Assembly: GCF_017874715.1 (NCBI RefSeq)
Contig: NZ_JAGGLR010000010.1
Location: forward strand, 1 to 64,000
DNA: 64,000 nucleotides
Reading direction: 5' to 3'
Source of the DNA: Streptomyces iranensis
GTDB lineage: Bacteria > Actinomycetota > Actinomycetes > Streptomycetales > Streptomycetaceae
Shown: in pieces, positions 56,155 to 64,000 of the stretch
Numbering within the stretch: the stretch's first letter is position 1
How the letters are laid out: each line of letters starts with the position of its first letter
The notes under the pieces: model-generated
Databases searched by the model: none
The model's input: only the letters and a program-made list of their open reading frames with translations
What the model was told of the DNA's origin: nothing
Made by a program: the position numbers and the translations under genes

Positions 56155-57831
56155 GTGGCCGTGACCCAGCTCCCGCCGATGGCCCTGGCCGCCGTCTCCG
56201 ACGACGGCGGCGCCGCCCAGGGCATTCTGCGGCGCCAGGCGCTGCGTGAGTCCGCCGCCCGCACCTACGCCCGTGCGCTGCCCATCGTTCCGGTGCGGGC
56301 CCGGGGGATGACGGTCGAAGGGGCCGACGGCCGCCGCTATCTCGACTGTCTCTCCGGGGCCGGGGCGCTGGCCCTGGGACACAACCACCCGGTGGTGCTG
56401 GACGCGATCCGGGCCGTCCTGGACGCGGAGGCGCCGCTGCAGGTCCTGGATCTGGCCACACCGGTCAAGGACGCCTTCACGGACGAGCTGTTCGCCACCC
56501 TGCCGCCCGGACTCGCCGCCCGCGCGCGGGTGCAGTTCTGCGGACCGGCGGGAACGGACGCGGTCGAGGCCGCGCTCAAGCTGGTGCGGACCGCCACCGG
56601 GCGCGACGGCCTGCTCGCCTTCTCAGGGGCCTACCACGGCATGACGGCCGGAGCCCTGGCCGTCTCCGGCGGTGCCCCGGCCGCCGGTGTGACCCGGCTG
56701 CCCTTTCCGTACGACTACCGCTGCCCATTCGGGGTCGGCGGGGAGCACGGCGCCGAACTCTCCGCGCGCTGGACCGAGAAGCTGCTCGACGACCCGAAGG
56801 GCGGGGTGCCCGGCCCGGCCGGGATGATCCTCGAACCGGTGCAGGGCGAGGGCGGGGTGATCCCGGCCCCGGACGGCTGGCTGCGCCGGATGCGCGACAT
56901 CACCGCGGCCCGCTCCATCCCGCTCATCGCGGACGAGGTCCAGACCGGCGTCGGGCGCACCGGGGCCTTCTGGGCGGTCGATCACGGAGGGGTGGTGCCC
57001 GATGTGATGGTGCTGTCCAAGGCCATCGGTGGTGGCCTGCCGCTGGCCGTCGTGGTCTACCGCGAGGATCTCGACGTCTGGCCCCCCGGAGCCCACGCGG
57101 GCACCTTTCGCGGCAACCAACTGGCCATGGCCGCGGGCGCCGCGACCCTCGCCTACGTCCGCGAGAACAATCTCGCCGAACGCGCGGCAACCGTCGGCGC
57201 CCGGATGCTGGACCGGCTGCGCCAATTCGCCACTGGGCGTGCGTGGATCGGAGACGTACGCGGCCGCGGCCTCATGATCGGCTTGGAACTGGTGGACCAG
57301 GACGCTGGGCCCGCAGGGGAGGCCGGGAACGCAGCGCCGGGTGGACACGCTGCGGGGGCCGGGTATGCCAAGGGGGCCGGGCCGGCGACGAACGCCACCC
57401 GCGAAGGAGCCCCGGGCTTCGCATCCCCGTACCAGGCATCCCCGAGCGAGGCGGCCCCCTGCGAGACGACTCCGCGCGAGGGAGGCCGACGGGCGGGCGC
57501 TCAAGACGACGGTGCGGGCGGGGCGTTGGACGGGGGAGCGTCGTACGCCGGTGCCATGCGTACGGGGGCTCCGCCCGCCGATCCCGCGCTCGCGGCGGCC
57601 GTTCAGCAGGAGTGCCTGCGGCGCGGACTCATCGTCGAACTCGGCGGGCGCCACGGCGCGGTGATCCGTCTTCTCCCCCCACTCACCATCACCGATGAGC
57701 AGACAGAGGCGGTCCTGGACCGGCTCACCGACGCCCTGGACGCGGCGATCCACACCGCCGGATCCCGCTCCCACGAACTCCCTCCCACCGCTGCCCCGTT
57801 CGCCCCGTCGCTCGCCGGAGACCACCGGTGA
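56155..57831 (+). CDS. Diaminobutyrate-2-oxoglutarate aminotransferase-like protein
   Basis: A 558-residue class III PLP aminotransferase. PLP-binding Lys289 is in VMVLSKAIGGG; the cofactor region has GPAGTDAVEAALKL, AYHGMTAGALA and ADEVQTGVGRTG. This matches the diaminobutyrate aminotransferase branch used in siderophore pathways. Relatives are about 420-460 residues. A Gly/Ala/Pro-rich insertion at about 382-478 (57298-57588) interrupts the small domain between GLMIGLELVD and AVQQECLRRGL. GTG 56155 follows AGGAGG. It is the first gene of a three-gene operon with an NIS synthetase and an acetyltransferase. Confidence 0.85.
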   Translation: MAVTQLPPMALAAVSDDGGAAQGILRRQALRESAARTYARALPIVPVRARGMTVEGADGRRYLDCLSGAGALALGHNHPVVLDAIRAVLDAEAPLQVLDLATPVKDAFTDELFATLPPGLAARARVQFCGPAGTDAVEAALKLVRTATGRDGLLAFSGAYHGMTAGALAVSGGAPAAGVTRLPFPYDYRCPFGVGGEHGAELSARWTEKLLDDPKGGVPGPAGMILEPVQGEGGVIPAPDGWLRRMRDITAARSIPLIADEVQTGVGRTGAFWAVDHGGVVPDVMVLSKAIGGGLPLAVVVYREDLDVWPPGAHAGTFRGNQLAMAAGAATLAYVRENNLAERAATVGARMLDRLRQFATGRAWIGDVRGRGLMIGLELVDQDAGPAGEAGNAAPGGHAAGAGYAKGAGPATNATREGAPGFASPYQASPSEAAPCETTPREGGRRAGAQDDGAGGALDGGASYAGAMRTGAPPADPALAAAVQQECLRRGLIVELGGRHGAVIRLLPPLTITDEQTEAVLDRLTDALDAAIHTAGSRSHELPPTAAPFAPSLAGDHR

Positions 57832-57930
57832 CGCGTCCCGCACCGTACGACCGCACCGCCATCGCACCACCGAAGGAGGCAGGCGCCGGGCCCAGGACAT
57901 GAACGCCGTGACGCCCGCGCCGCACCCACC

Positions 57931-60303
57931 ATGCCGCACACCCCCGGGGGAGCCCCTTTGTCTCCCCAACCGCAGCCCGCGCCCGGCGCCCTGGCCGACC
58001 CCGACGACTCCGCTCGCCCCGGCCCCCCGCCGCCCTTCCCACACCCGCCCCACACAGCGCCTCCCCCGGCCGAGGCGACAAGACCGCCCGTCCCACCTGC
58101 GACGGTCTCGACGGTCAGGGCACCGTCCACCGTCACGACGGCCGCCGGCGACCAGACGGCGCCCCCATCGCCCCCAGCACCCCCATCGCCCCCAACAGCG
58201 GCGCGGCCGTCCGCGGCACCGGCGCCACTGCCCTCGGGGGCATCGCCCGCCACGGCGCCGCCCGCCAGCGCGGCGGGAGCGGGAACGGGAGCACCCCAGC
58301 CACCCGCCCCGGAGCCGTCACCTGCCCTGGAGCCGCCACCCGCTCCGGAGCCGTCGGCGGAGGAGCCGCCCGCGCTGCGGCTGCCCTCCCAGGGGCCGCC
58401 CCTCGCCGCGACGGCCGTGCCCCGGCAGCACCACGACAACCATGAAGCGTCGTCAGACAACCGCGCCCGCGAGGCCCGCGCCCGCGAGGTCGGTGCGGAT
58501 CCGCTCGACGACCCCGACCCGCAGATCGCGGCCGACGCCGCAGCCGTCGAGAACCTGCTGCGCTGCTGGGTGCGCGAGAGCGGCCTCGTGCGCACCGACG
58601 GGGACACCCTGCGCATTCCCCTCGCCGCCAGCGGAACCGTCCTCCTCGTCCCGGTGCGCTATTGGTCGCCCACCGGCTGGCACCGCTTCGGCCCGCCACT
58701 GCTGGAGCACGGCCCCCATGACGCGCCCGCTGTCGGCGCCGTCACACTCTCGGCCCTGCTCAGCCGCGAGGCGACGTACAGCGCGCGGCGGGACGACCCC
58801 GAGGCGGACGCCACCGAACTCGTCGGCCGTGTCGCGGACTCTGTACGGCGCACCGCCCTCTTCCTCACCCTCCGCCGGGCCACACCCGCCGATCCGAGCA
58901 CGAGCACCCCGTTCCTCAGCGCGGAACAGTCCCTCCTCTTCGGTCACCCCCTGCATCCCACGCCGAAGAGCCGCGAAGGCCTCTCCGACTCCGAATCCAC
59001 CGTCTGCTCACCGGAAACGCGTGGCTCCTTCCCTCTTCACTGGATCGCGGTCGGCCGGTCCGCACTGGCTTGCGAGTCGGCCTGGACGGAGCGCGGCCGG
59101 ACCGTGCCCGCCGAACGGCTCGCCCTCTCCCTGGCGGGCAGCGGCCTCCAACTGCCCACCGGCACCGTGCCCTTGCCCCTGCATCCCTGGCAGGCTCGCG
59201 AGATCCGGCACCGTCCGGAGGTCGCCGCCCTCTTCGACGCCGGCCTGTTGCACGACCTCGGGCCGTCCGGCGGGCCCTGGCATCCCACCTCGTCGGTCCG
59301 TACCGTCTACCGGCCCGGCGCTCCGGCCATGCTGAAACTCTCCCTCGGTCTGCGGATCACCAACTCCCGTCGTGAGAACCTCCGTAAGGAGCTTCGCCGC
59401 GGTGTCGAGGTGCACCGGCTGCTCCGTAGCGGACTGGCCGAGCAGTGGCGGGCGGCCTTCCCCGGCTTCCCAGGATTCGACATCGTCCGGGATCCGGCCT
59501 GGCTCGCCGTCGACGGACCGGATGGCGAGCCCCTGACCGGCCTTGACGTCGTCATCCGGCACAACCCGTTCGGCCCCGGCGACGACGCCGTCTGCGTCGC
59601 CGGACTCCTCGCGCCGCGCCCCTGGCCCGGACAGCCGGTGATGCGCTCCCGGCTCGCCCACCTCGTCGCCCGGCTCGCCGCTCGCACCGGCCGTTCCACT
59701 GCGGCCGTCGGCACGGAGTGGTTCCTGCGCTATCTGCACACGGTCGTACGCCCCCTGCTCTGGCTGGACGGAGAGGCCGGCATCGCGCTCGAGGCGCATC
59801 AGCAGAACACTCTGGTGCTGCTGGACCCCGACGGCTGGCCGGTCGGTGGCCGCTACCGGGACAACCAGGGCTACTACTTCCGCGCGTCCCGGCACGCCGA
59901 ACTCCAGCGCCGACTGCCCGGTATCGGCGGCCGCAGCGACACCTTCGTCTCCGACGACGTCACCGACGAGCGGTTCGCCTACTACCTGGGTGTCAACAAC
60001 GTCCTCGGACTGATCGGTGCCTTCGGGTCCCAGCGACTCGTCGACGAGCGCGTCCTGCTGGCCGCGTTCCGCCGCTTTCTCGCCGAGGCCGCGTCCGGTC
60101 ACGGCAGAACCCGCTCACCGCTTCCCGCCCGGCTCCTGGAGACACCCACCCTGCGCTGCAAGGCCAATCTGCTCACGCGGCTGCGCGGCCTGGACGAGCT
60201 CGTGGGACCGGTGGACACCCAGTCCGTCTATGTGACCATCCCCAACCCCCTTTCCATGTCCGTCTCGCCTTCCGGCTCCACCGCTGTCACCCCCATGGCT
60301 TGA
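57931..60303 (+). CDS. IucA/IucC-family NIS siderophore synthetase
   Basis: A 790-residue NRPS-independent siderophore synthetase. It joins citrate-like carboxylates to amines through acyl-adenylates. The IucA/IucC core (about 195-610) has LPLHPWQARE, SSVRTVYRPGAPAMLKLSLGLRITNSRRE and HNPFGPGDD. The C-terminal FhuF-like part has LEAHQQNTLVLLD and RDNQGYYFRAS. The first 185 residues are a Pro/Ala/Ser low-complexity extension not found in the family. The start is uncertain: ATG 57931 has no ribosome site, and an AAGGAGG at 57874-57880 is too far away. Confidence 0.85.
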   Translation: MPHTPGGAPLSPQPQPAPGALADPDDSARPGPPPPFPHPPHTAPPPAEATRPPVPPATVSTVRAPSTVTTAAGDQTAPPSPPAPPSPPTAARPSAAPAPLPSGASPATAPPASAAGAGTGAPQPPAPEPSPALEPPPAPEPSAEEPPALRLPSQGPPLAATAVPRQHHDNHEASSDNRAREARAREVGADPLDDPDPQIAADAAAVENLLRCWVRESGLVRTDGDTLRIPLAASGTVLLVPVRYWSPTGWHRFGPPLLEHGPHDAPAVGAVTLSALLSREATYSARRDDPEADATELVGRVADSVRRTALFLTLRRATPADPSTSTPFLSAEQSLLFGHPLHPTPKSREGLSDSESTVCSPETRGSFPLHWIAVGRSALACESAWTERGRTVPAERLALSLAGSGLQLPTGTVPLPLHPWQAREIRHRPEVAALFDAGLLHDLGPSGGPWHPTSSVRTVYRPGAPAMLKLSLGLRITNSRRENLRKELRRGVEVHRLLRSGLAEQWRAAFPGFPGFDIVRDPAWLAVDGPDGEPLTGLDVVIRHNPFGPGDDAVCVAGLLAPRPWPGQPVMRSRLAHLVARLAARTGRSTAAVGTEWFLRYLHTVVRPLLWLDGEAGIALEAHQQNTLVLLDPDGWPVGGRYRDNQGYYFRASRHAELQRRLPGIGGRSDTFVSDDVTDERFAYYLGVNNVLGLIGAFGSQRLVDERVLLAAFRRFLAEAASGHGRTRSPLPARLLETPTLRCKANLLTRLRGLDELVGPVDTQSVYVTIPNPLSMSVSPSGSTAVTPMA

Positions 60304-60379
60304 CTCCGCGACCCGCGATCACGCCCCTCACCCCCACTTCCCTCCGACGTGCCCAGACCCCTGAGAGGAGAGCATCGCC

Positions 60380-61078
60380 GTGCCGCACACCGACTCCAGT
60401 ACGAGCTCCAGCACCGACGACACCATCGACATGCGGCTGCGCCAGGAAGAGGACATCGCACGACTCATCGACCTGGGCTCCGCCCGACCGGAGGCCGACG
60501 ACCGGCCGGATCTGCTCGACCACATCGTCGAATGGGGGCCCACCAACACCCCATTGGGCACCTTCCAGCTCGTCCCCGTCCGCATCGGGCGCGATCTGCG
60601 GCTCATCGCCCAATGGATGAACGACCCGTCCGTGGCCGCTTTCTGGGAGCTCGACGGTCCCGAGGAGGCGACCGCGAGCCACCTCGGGGACCAGCTCGAC
60701 GGCGATGGGCGCAGCGTGCCCTGTCTGGGCGTCCTGGACGGTGTGCCCATGAGCTACTGGGAGGTGTACCGCGCCGATCTGGACCCGCTCGCGCGGTACT
60801 ACCCGGCCCGGCCGCACGACACGGGTATCCACCTGCTCATCGGCCGGGTCAGCGATCGCGGCCGTGGCCTGGGGACCACGCTGCTCCGCGCGGCCGCCGA
60901 CCTCGTCCTCGAGCACCGTCCGTCCTGCACCCGGGTCGTGGCCGAACCGGATCTCCGCAACAACCCCTCCGTGGCCGCCTTTCTCGGCGCCGGTTTCCGC
61001 TTCTCTGCGGAAGTCGAACTTCCCGGCAAACGCGCCGCGCTGATGCTGCGCGACCGTGCCCTGCGACACGTCCTGTGA
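60380..61078 (+). CDS. Siderophore-type GNAT N-acyltransferase
   Basis: A 232-residue acetyltransferase of the IucB/RhbD/MbtK type. The N-terminal 50 residues are Ser/Asp-rich. The GNAT domain has TFQLVPVRIGRDLRLIAQWMNDPSVAAFW, MSYWEVYRADLDPLARYY, the acetyl-CoA loop DRGRGLGTTLLRAAADL, and RVVAEPDLRNNPSVAAFLGAGF. It would acylate a (hydroxyl)amine of the siderophore building block. GTG 60380 follows GAGAGGAG. It is the last gene of the operon. Confidence 0.88.
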   Translation: MPHTDSSTSSSTDDTIDMRLRQEEDIARLIDLGSARPEADDRPDLLDHIVEWGPTNTPLGTFQLVPVRIGRDLRLIAQWMNDPSVAAFWELDGPEEATASHLGDQLDGDGRSVPCLGVLDGVPMSYWEVYRADLDPLARYYPARPHDTGIHLLIGRVSDRGRGLGTTLLRAAADLVLEHRPSCTRVVAEPDLRNNPSVAAFLGAGFRFSAEVELPGKRAALMLRDRALRHVL

Positions 61079-61262
61079 GCCTCCGCAACCATCCGTGCCC
61101 CCCGGTGATCCATCTGCTTCGATGCGAGATTCCACTGTTGATACACCGCTCGCCCGGTGCCGGTTCCCATGCGGCGCGGATCCGCCCGCGCCACGGAGCG
61201 AAGATCCTCCCGCGCCCCGGCCCGGCCGAAACCGTCCGTCACCGACCACACCGACAGGAGTG

Positions 61263-61285
61263 ATGTCGGTGCCGCCCCTTAGGCT
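61263..61285 (+). promoter_or_regulatory. RecA-NDp-like promoter of the dinG-type gene
   Basis: ATGTCGGTG (61263-61271), eight bases, TAGGCT (61280-61285). It differs from TTGTCRGTG-N8-TAnnnT only in the first base. The ATG follows after nine bases. The rest of the 216-base gap after the acetyltransferase holds nothing recognisable. Confidence 0.6.
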
Positions 61286-61294
61286 GGCAGCCCT

Positions 61295-63307
61295 ATGACT
61301 GAATCGTCCTCGCCTCCACTCGAAGATCTGCTGCACGCCGCCGTAACCGCCGTCGGCGGCACCGAGCGCCCTGGCCAGACCGCCATGGCCCAAGCGGTGG
61401 CGGAGGCGATCGACGACAGCTCCCACCTGCTGGTCCAGGCCGGCACCGGCACCGGGAAGTCTTTGGGCTACCTGGTGCCCGCGCTCGCTCACGGCGAGCG
61501 CGTCGTCGTCGCCACGGCGACCCTCGCCCTGCAGCGGCAGCTCGTCGAGCGCGACCTTCCCCGCACCGTGGAGGCGCTGCATCCGCTGCTGCGCCGCCGC
61601 CCTGAGTTCGCCATGCTCAAGGGCCGCTCCAACTATCTGTGCCTGCACCGGCTCCACGAGGGCGTCCCGCAGGAGGACGCGGATGAGGCCGGGCTCTTCG
61701 ACCCGTTCGAGGCCGCCGCGCCCACCAGCAAGCTCGGCAAGGATCTGCTGCGGTTGCGCGACTGGTCGGACGATACCGAGACGGGCGACCGGGACGATCT
61801 GACCCCCGGTGTCTCGGACCGCGCCTGGTCCCAGGTGTCGGTCACCTCCCGGGAGTGCCTCGGCGCGTCCAAGTGTGCCTATGGCGCGGAGTGCTTCGCC
61901 GAGGCCGCCCGTGAGCGGGCCAAGCTCGCCGACGTCGTCGTCACCAATCACGCGCTGCTCGCCATCGACGCGATCGAGGGCGCCCCCGTGCTGCCCAGCC
62001 ATGAGGTGCTGATCGTCGACGAGGCCCATGAGCTGGTCTCCCGGGTCACCGGCGTGGCCAGTGGAGAGCTCACCCCGGGCCAGGTCAACCGCGCCGTGCG
62101 GCGTGCCGCGAAGCTGGTCAACGAACAGGCGGCGGACGCTCTGCAGACCGCCTCCGAGGGCTTCGAGCGGCTGATGGAGCTCGCCCTGCCCGGCCGCCTC
62201 GAGAAGATCCCCGAGGATCTCGGCTATGTGCTGATGGCGCTGCGCGACGCGGCCCGCACGGTGATCTCGGCGCTCGGCGCCACACGGGACGCCTCGGTCA
62301 AGGACGAGGACGCGGTCCGCAAACAGGCGCTGGGCGCCGTGGAGAACATCCATCAGGTGGCCGAGCGGATCGTCGAAGCCTCCGAGTACGACGTGGTCTG
62401 GTACGAGCGGCATGACCGCTTCGGCGCCTCGCTGCGTGTCGCCCCGCTCTCCGTGTCGGGTCTGCTGCGCGAGAAGTTGTTCGAGGACCGGTCCGTCGTC
62501 CTCACCTCCGCCACGCTCAAGCTGGGCGGGGACTTCAACGGGGTGGCCGCCTCACTCGGTCTCGCCCCCGAGAGTCCGCAGGATCCGGAGGGCGGTGAGA
62601 AGGGCGGCGAGGAGGCCACACCGCACTGGCAGGGCCTCGACGTCGGCTCGCCCTTCGACTACTCCAAGCAGGGGATTCTCTACGTCGCCAAGCATCTCGC
62701 CCAGCCCGGCCGCGAGGGCAGCCGCGCCGATATGCTCGATGAGCTCGCCGAGCTGGTCGAGGCCGCGGGTGGTCGCACGCTCGGGCTGTTCTCATCCATG
62801 CGCGCCGCCCAGGCGGCCGCGGAGGAGCTGCGCGGGCGTCTGGACATGCCCATCCTCCTCCAGGGCGAGGAGACGCTGGGCGAGCTGATCCGCTCCTTCT
62901 CCGCCGACGCCAGGACCTGCCTGTTCGGCACGCTGTCCCTCTGGCAGGGCGTCGATGTGCCGGGGCCCAGCTGTCAGTTGGTGGTGATGGACCGGGTGCC
63001 CTTCCCCCGTCCCGACGACCCTCTGATGAGTGCCCGCCAGAAGGCGGTGGAGGAGGCCGGGGGCAATGGCTTCATGGCCGTCGCCGCGACCCATGCCGCA
63101 CTGCTCATGGCCCAGGGCGCGGGTCGGCTGGTGCGGGCTTCCGGCGACCGGGGCGTCGTCGCCGTCCTGGATCCGCGGGTCGAGCGGGCCCGCTACGGCT
63201 CGTTCCTCCGCAAGTCCATGCCGGAATTCTGGTACACCACCGACCGCAACCAGGTGCGCCGCTCGCTGGCCGCCATCGACGCGGCGGCCAAGGAACAGGA
63301 GGCCTAG
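61295..63307 (+). CDS. dinG: DinG/XPD-type ATP-dependent DNA helicase
   Basis: A 670-residue superfamily-2 5'-to-3' helicase with an iron-sulfur cluster. Walker A is QAGTGTGKSLGY, the DEAH box is VLIVDEAHEL, and C-terminal motif VI is AQGAGRLVRASGDRG. Four cysteines between motifs Ia and II (SNYLCLHR, then RECLGASKCAYGAECF) are the expected cluster ligands. DinG helicases unwind R-loops and forks after damage. It converges on lexA and has a damage-type promoter. Confidence 0.9.
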   Translation: MTESSSPPLEDLLHAAVTAVGGTERPGQTAMAQAVAEAIDDSSHLLVQAGTGTGKSLGYLVPALAHGERVVVATATLALQRQLVERDLPRTVEALHPLLRRRPEFAMLKGRSNYLCLHRLHEGVPQEDADEAGLFDPFEAAAPTSKLGKDLLRLRDWSDDTETGDRDDLTPGVSDRAWSQVSVTSRECLGASKCAYGAECFAEAARERAKLADVVVTNHALLAIDAIEGAPVLPSHEVLIVDEAHELVSRVTGVASGELTPGQVNRAVRRAAKLVNEQAADALQTASEGFERLMELALPGRLEKIPEDLGYVLMALRDAARTVISALGATRDASVKDEDAVRKQALGAVENIHQVAERIVEASEYDVVWYERHDRFGASLRVAPLSVSGLLREKLFEDRSVVLTSATLKLGGDFNGVAASLGLAPESPQDPEGGEKGGEEATPHWQGLDVGSPFDYSKQGILYVAKHLAQPGREGSRADMLDELAELVEAAGGRTLGLFSSMRAAQAAAEELRGRLDMPILLQGEETLGELIRSFSADARTCLFGTLSLWQGVDVPGPSCQLVVMDRVPFPRPDDPLMSARQKAVEEAGGNGFMAVAATHAALLMAQGAGRLVRASGDRGVVAVLDPRVERARYGSFLRKSMPEFWYTTDRNQVRRSLAAIDAAAKEQEA

Positions 63308-63360
63308 CGGGGGCGCGGTCGTCTCATACGACAGGGCCTCGACGGTCGCGAGACACAGCA

Positions 63361-63394
63361 GGGCCCCGGAACCGGCGCAGTGGTCCCGGGGCCC
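63361..63394. terminator. Convergent terminator between dinG and lexA
   Basis: GGGCCCCGG (63361-63369) pairs with CCGGGGCCC (63386-63394) across a 16-base loop. It lies in the 128-base gap between two convergent genes. Confidence 0.7.
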
Positions 63395-63435
63395 GGTCGT
63401 AGGGCACGCTAAGGGCGCACCTCGATCCGGCGCGC

Positions 63436-64000
63436 TCAGACGCGCCGCAGCACCGCGACCACCTTGCCCAGAATGGTCGCCTCGTCGCCGGGGATCGGCT
63501 GGTAGGCGGCGTTGTGCGGGAGGAGCCACACGTGGCCGTCCTCGCGCTTGAAACGCTTCACCGTGGCCTCACCGTCGAGCATCGCGGCGACGATGTCGCC
63601 GTTCTCCGCGACGGGCTGGCGGCGCACCGTCACCCAGTCGCCGTCGCAGATGGCGGCCTCGATCATGGAGTCGCCGACCACCTTCAGCACGAAGAGCTCA
63701 CCGTCGCCGACCAGCTGCCGGGGGAGCGGGAAGACATCCTCGACCGACTCCTCGGCGAGGATCGGGCCACCGGCCGCGATCCGGCCGACCAACGGCACAT
63801 AGGAGGCGGCGGGCTTGCCGGTGGTGTCCGGGGGCTGGGTGCTGGGCTGGTCGGAGCCGCGGACCTCGTAGGCCCGGGGCCGATGGGGGTCGCGCCGCAG
63901 AAAGCCCTTCCGCTCCAGGGCCATCAGCTGATGGGCGACGGACGAGGTGCTGGAGAGGCCCACCGCCTGACCGATCTCCCGCATGGACGGCGGGTAGCCG
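63436..64000 (-). CDS. lexA: LexA: SOS repressor, 5' end outside the window
   Basis: The C-terminal 187 residues of LexA. The first visible residues (GYPPSMREIGQAVGLSSTSS) belong to the winged helix-turn-helix, so about 70 residues and the promoter lie past 64000. The self-cleavage site is the Ala-Gly bond in GRIAAGGPI. The catalytic Ser is in VVGDSMIEA and the Lys in GEATVKRFK. LexA represses recA in this window. A Gln/Pro-rich linker (about 46-60 of the visible part) separates the domains. Confidence 0.95.
   Translation of the reverse strand, partial: GYPPSMREIGQAVGLSSTSSVAHQLMALERKGFLRRDPHRPRAYEVRGSDQPSTQPPDTTGKPAASYVPLVGRIAAGGPILAEESVEDVFPLPRQLVGDGELFVLKVVGDSMIEAAICDGDWVTVRRQPVAENGDIVAAMLDGEATVKRFKREDGHVWLLPHNAAYQPIPGDEATILGKVVAVLRRV

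Overview
The window is chromosomal DNA from a Streptomyces species. It has very high G+C, coding strands with G/C in nearly every third position, many GTG starts and leaderless promoters. The gene order matches the conserved core-chromosome block known in S. coelicolor from the osaCAB osmotic-stress genes through ftsK, recA, miaB, miaA, dapF and hflX to lexA. Much of the same order (ftsK, pgsA, clgR, DUF3046, recA, recX, miaB, miaA, dapF, hflX, lexA) also occurs in Mycobacterium tuberculosis. The species cannot be fixed from the sequence. I see no insertion sequence, prophage, CRISPR array or integrase.

Layout. 1-1124: the 3' end of a 5S rRNA, a short DegT-like protein without its PLP lysine, and tRNA-Thr(GGU). 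1126-10519: the osmoadaptation locus osaC (divergent), osaA (a giant poly-HAMP hybrid kinase) and osaB. 10697-18379: ftsK, a RodZ-like protein, rimO, pgsA, cinA, clgR and dpsC. 18697-27762: a small membrane protein, nei and lhr (DNA repair), an AraC regulator with azlCD, an alpha/alpha-toroid protein, and DUF3046. 27842-30938: an AI-2E-type membrane protein, recA and recX. 30998-34139: rhodanese and cysteine dioxygenase behind a cysteine-rich leader peptide, then an FAD monooxygenase. 34373-40330: the gluABCD glutamate transporter with its divergent gluR-gluK two-component system. 40457-43033: a methyltransferase, an orphan TAXI binding protein and an IclR regulator. 43154-54605: miaB, a LigB-like protein, two small stress-type proteins, miaA, dapF, rshA, an M1 peptidase and hflX. 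54743-64000: a lipoprotein protease, a three-gene siderophore-type operon, a DinG-type helicase and the 3' part of lexA.

How the genes work together. A DNA-damage theme runs through the block. recA carries a LexA box and a second RecA-NDp (PafBC-type) promoter. lhr and the dinG-type gene also have matches to the RecA-NDp motif, so three genes here may share a LexA-independent damage response. A stress theme links osaABC, clgR, dpsC and the small genes at 45601-46119; two of these have sigma-B-like promoter matches. Nutrient modules are the glutamate uptake system with its own sensor pair, and sulfur catabolism under a probable cysteine-attenuation leader.

The most interesting little-described items are: the cysteine leader at 32036-32125; the RecA-NDp promoters; the minimal NIS-siderophore operon with an aminotransferase insertion and a proline-rich NIS-synthetase extension; the LigB-like protein with Cys at expected metal-His positions between miaB and miaA; and inverted repeats in the gluA-gluR and iclR control regions. 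All functional statements come from reading motifs and remembered family knowledge. No database search was run.
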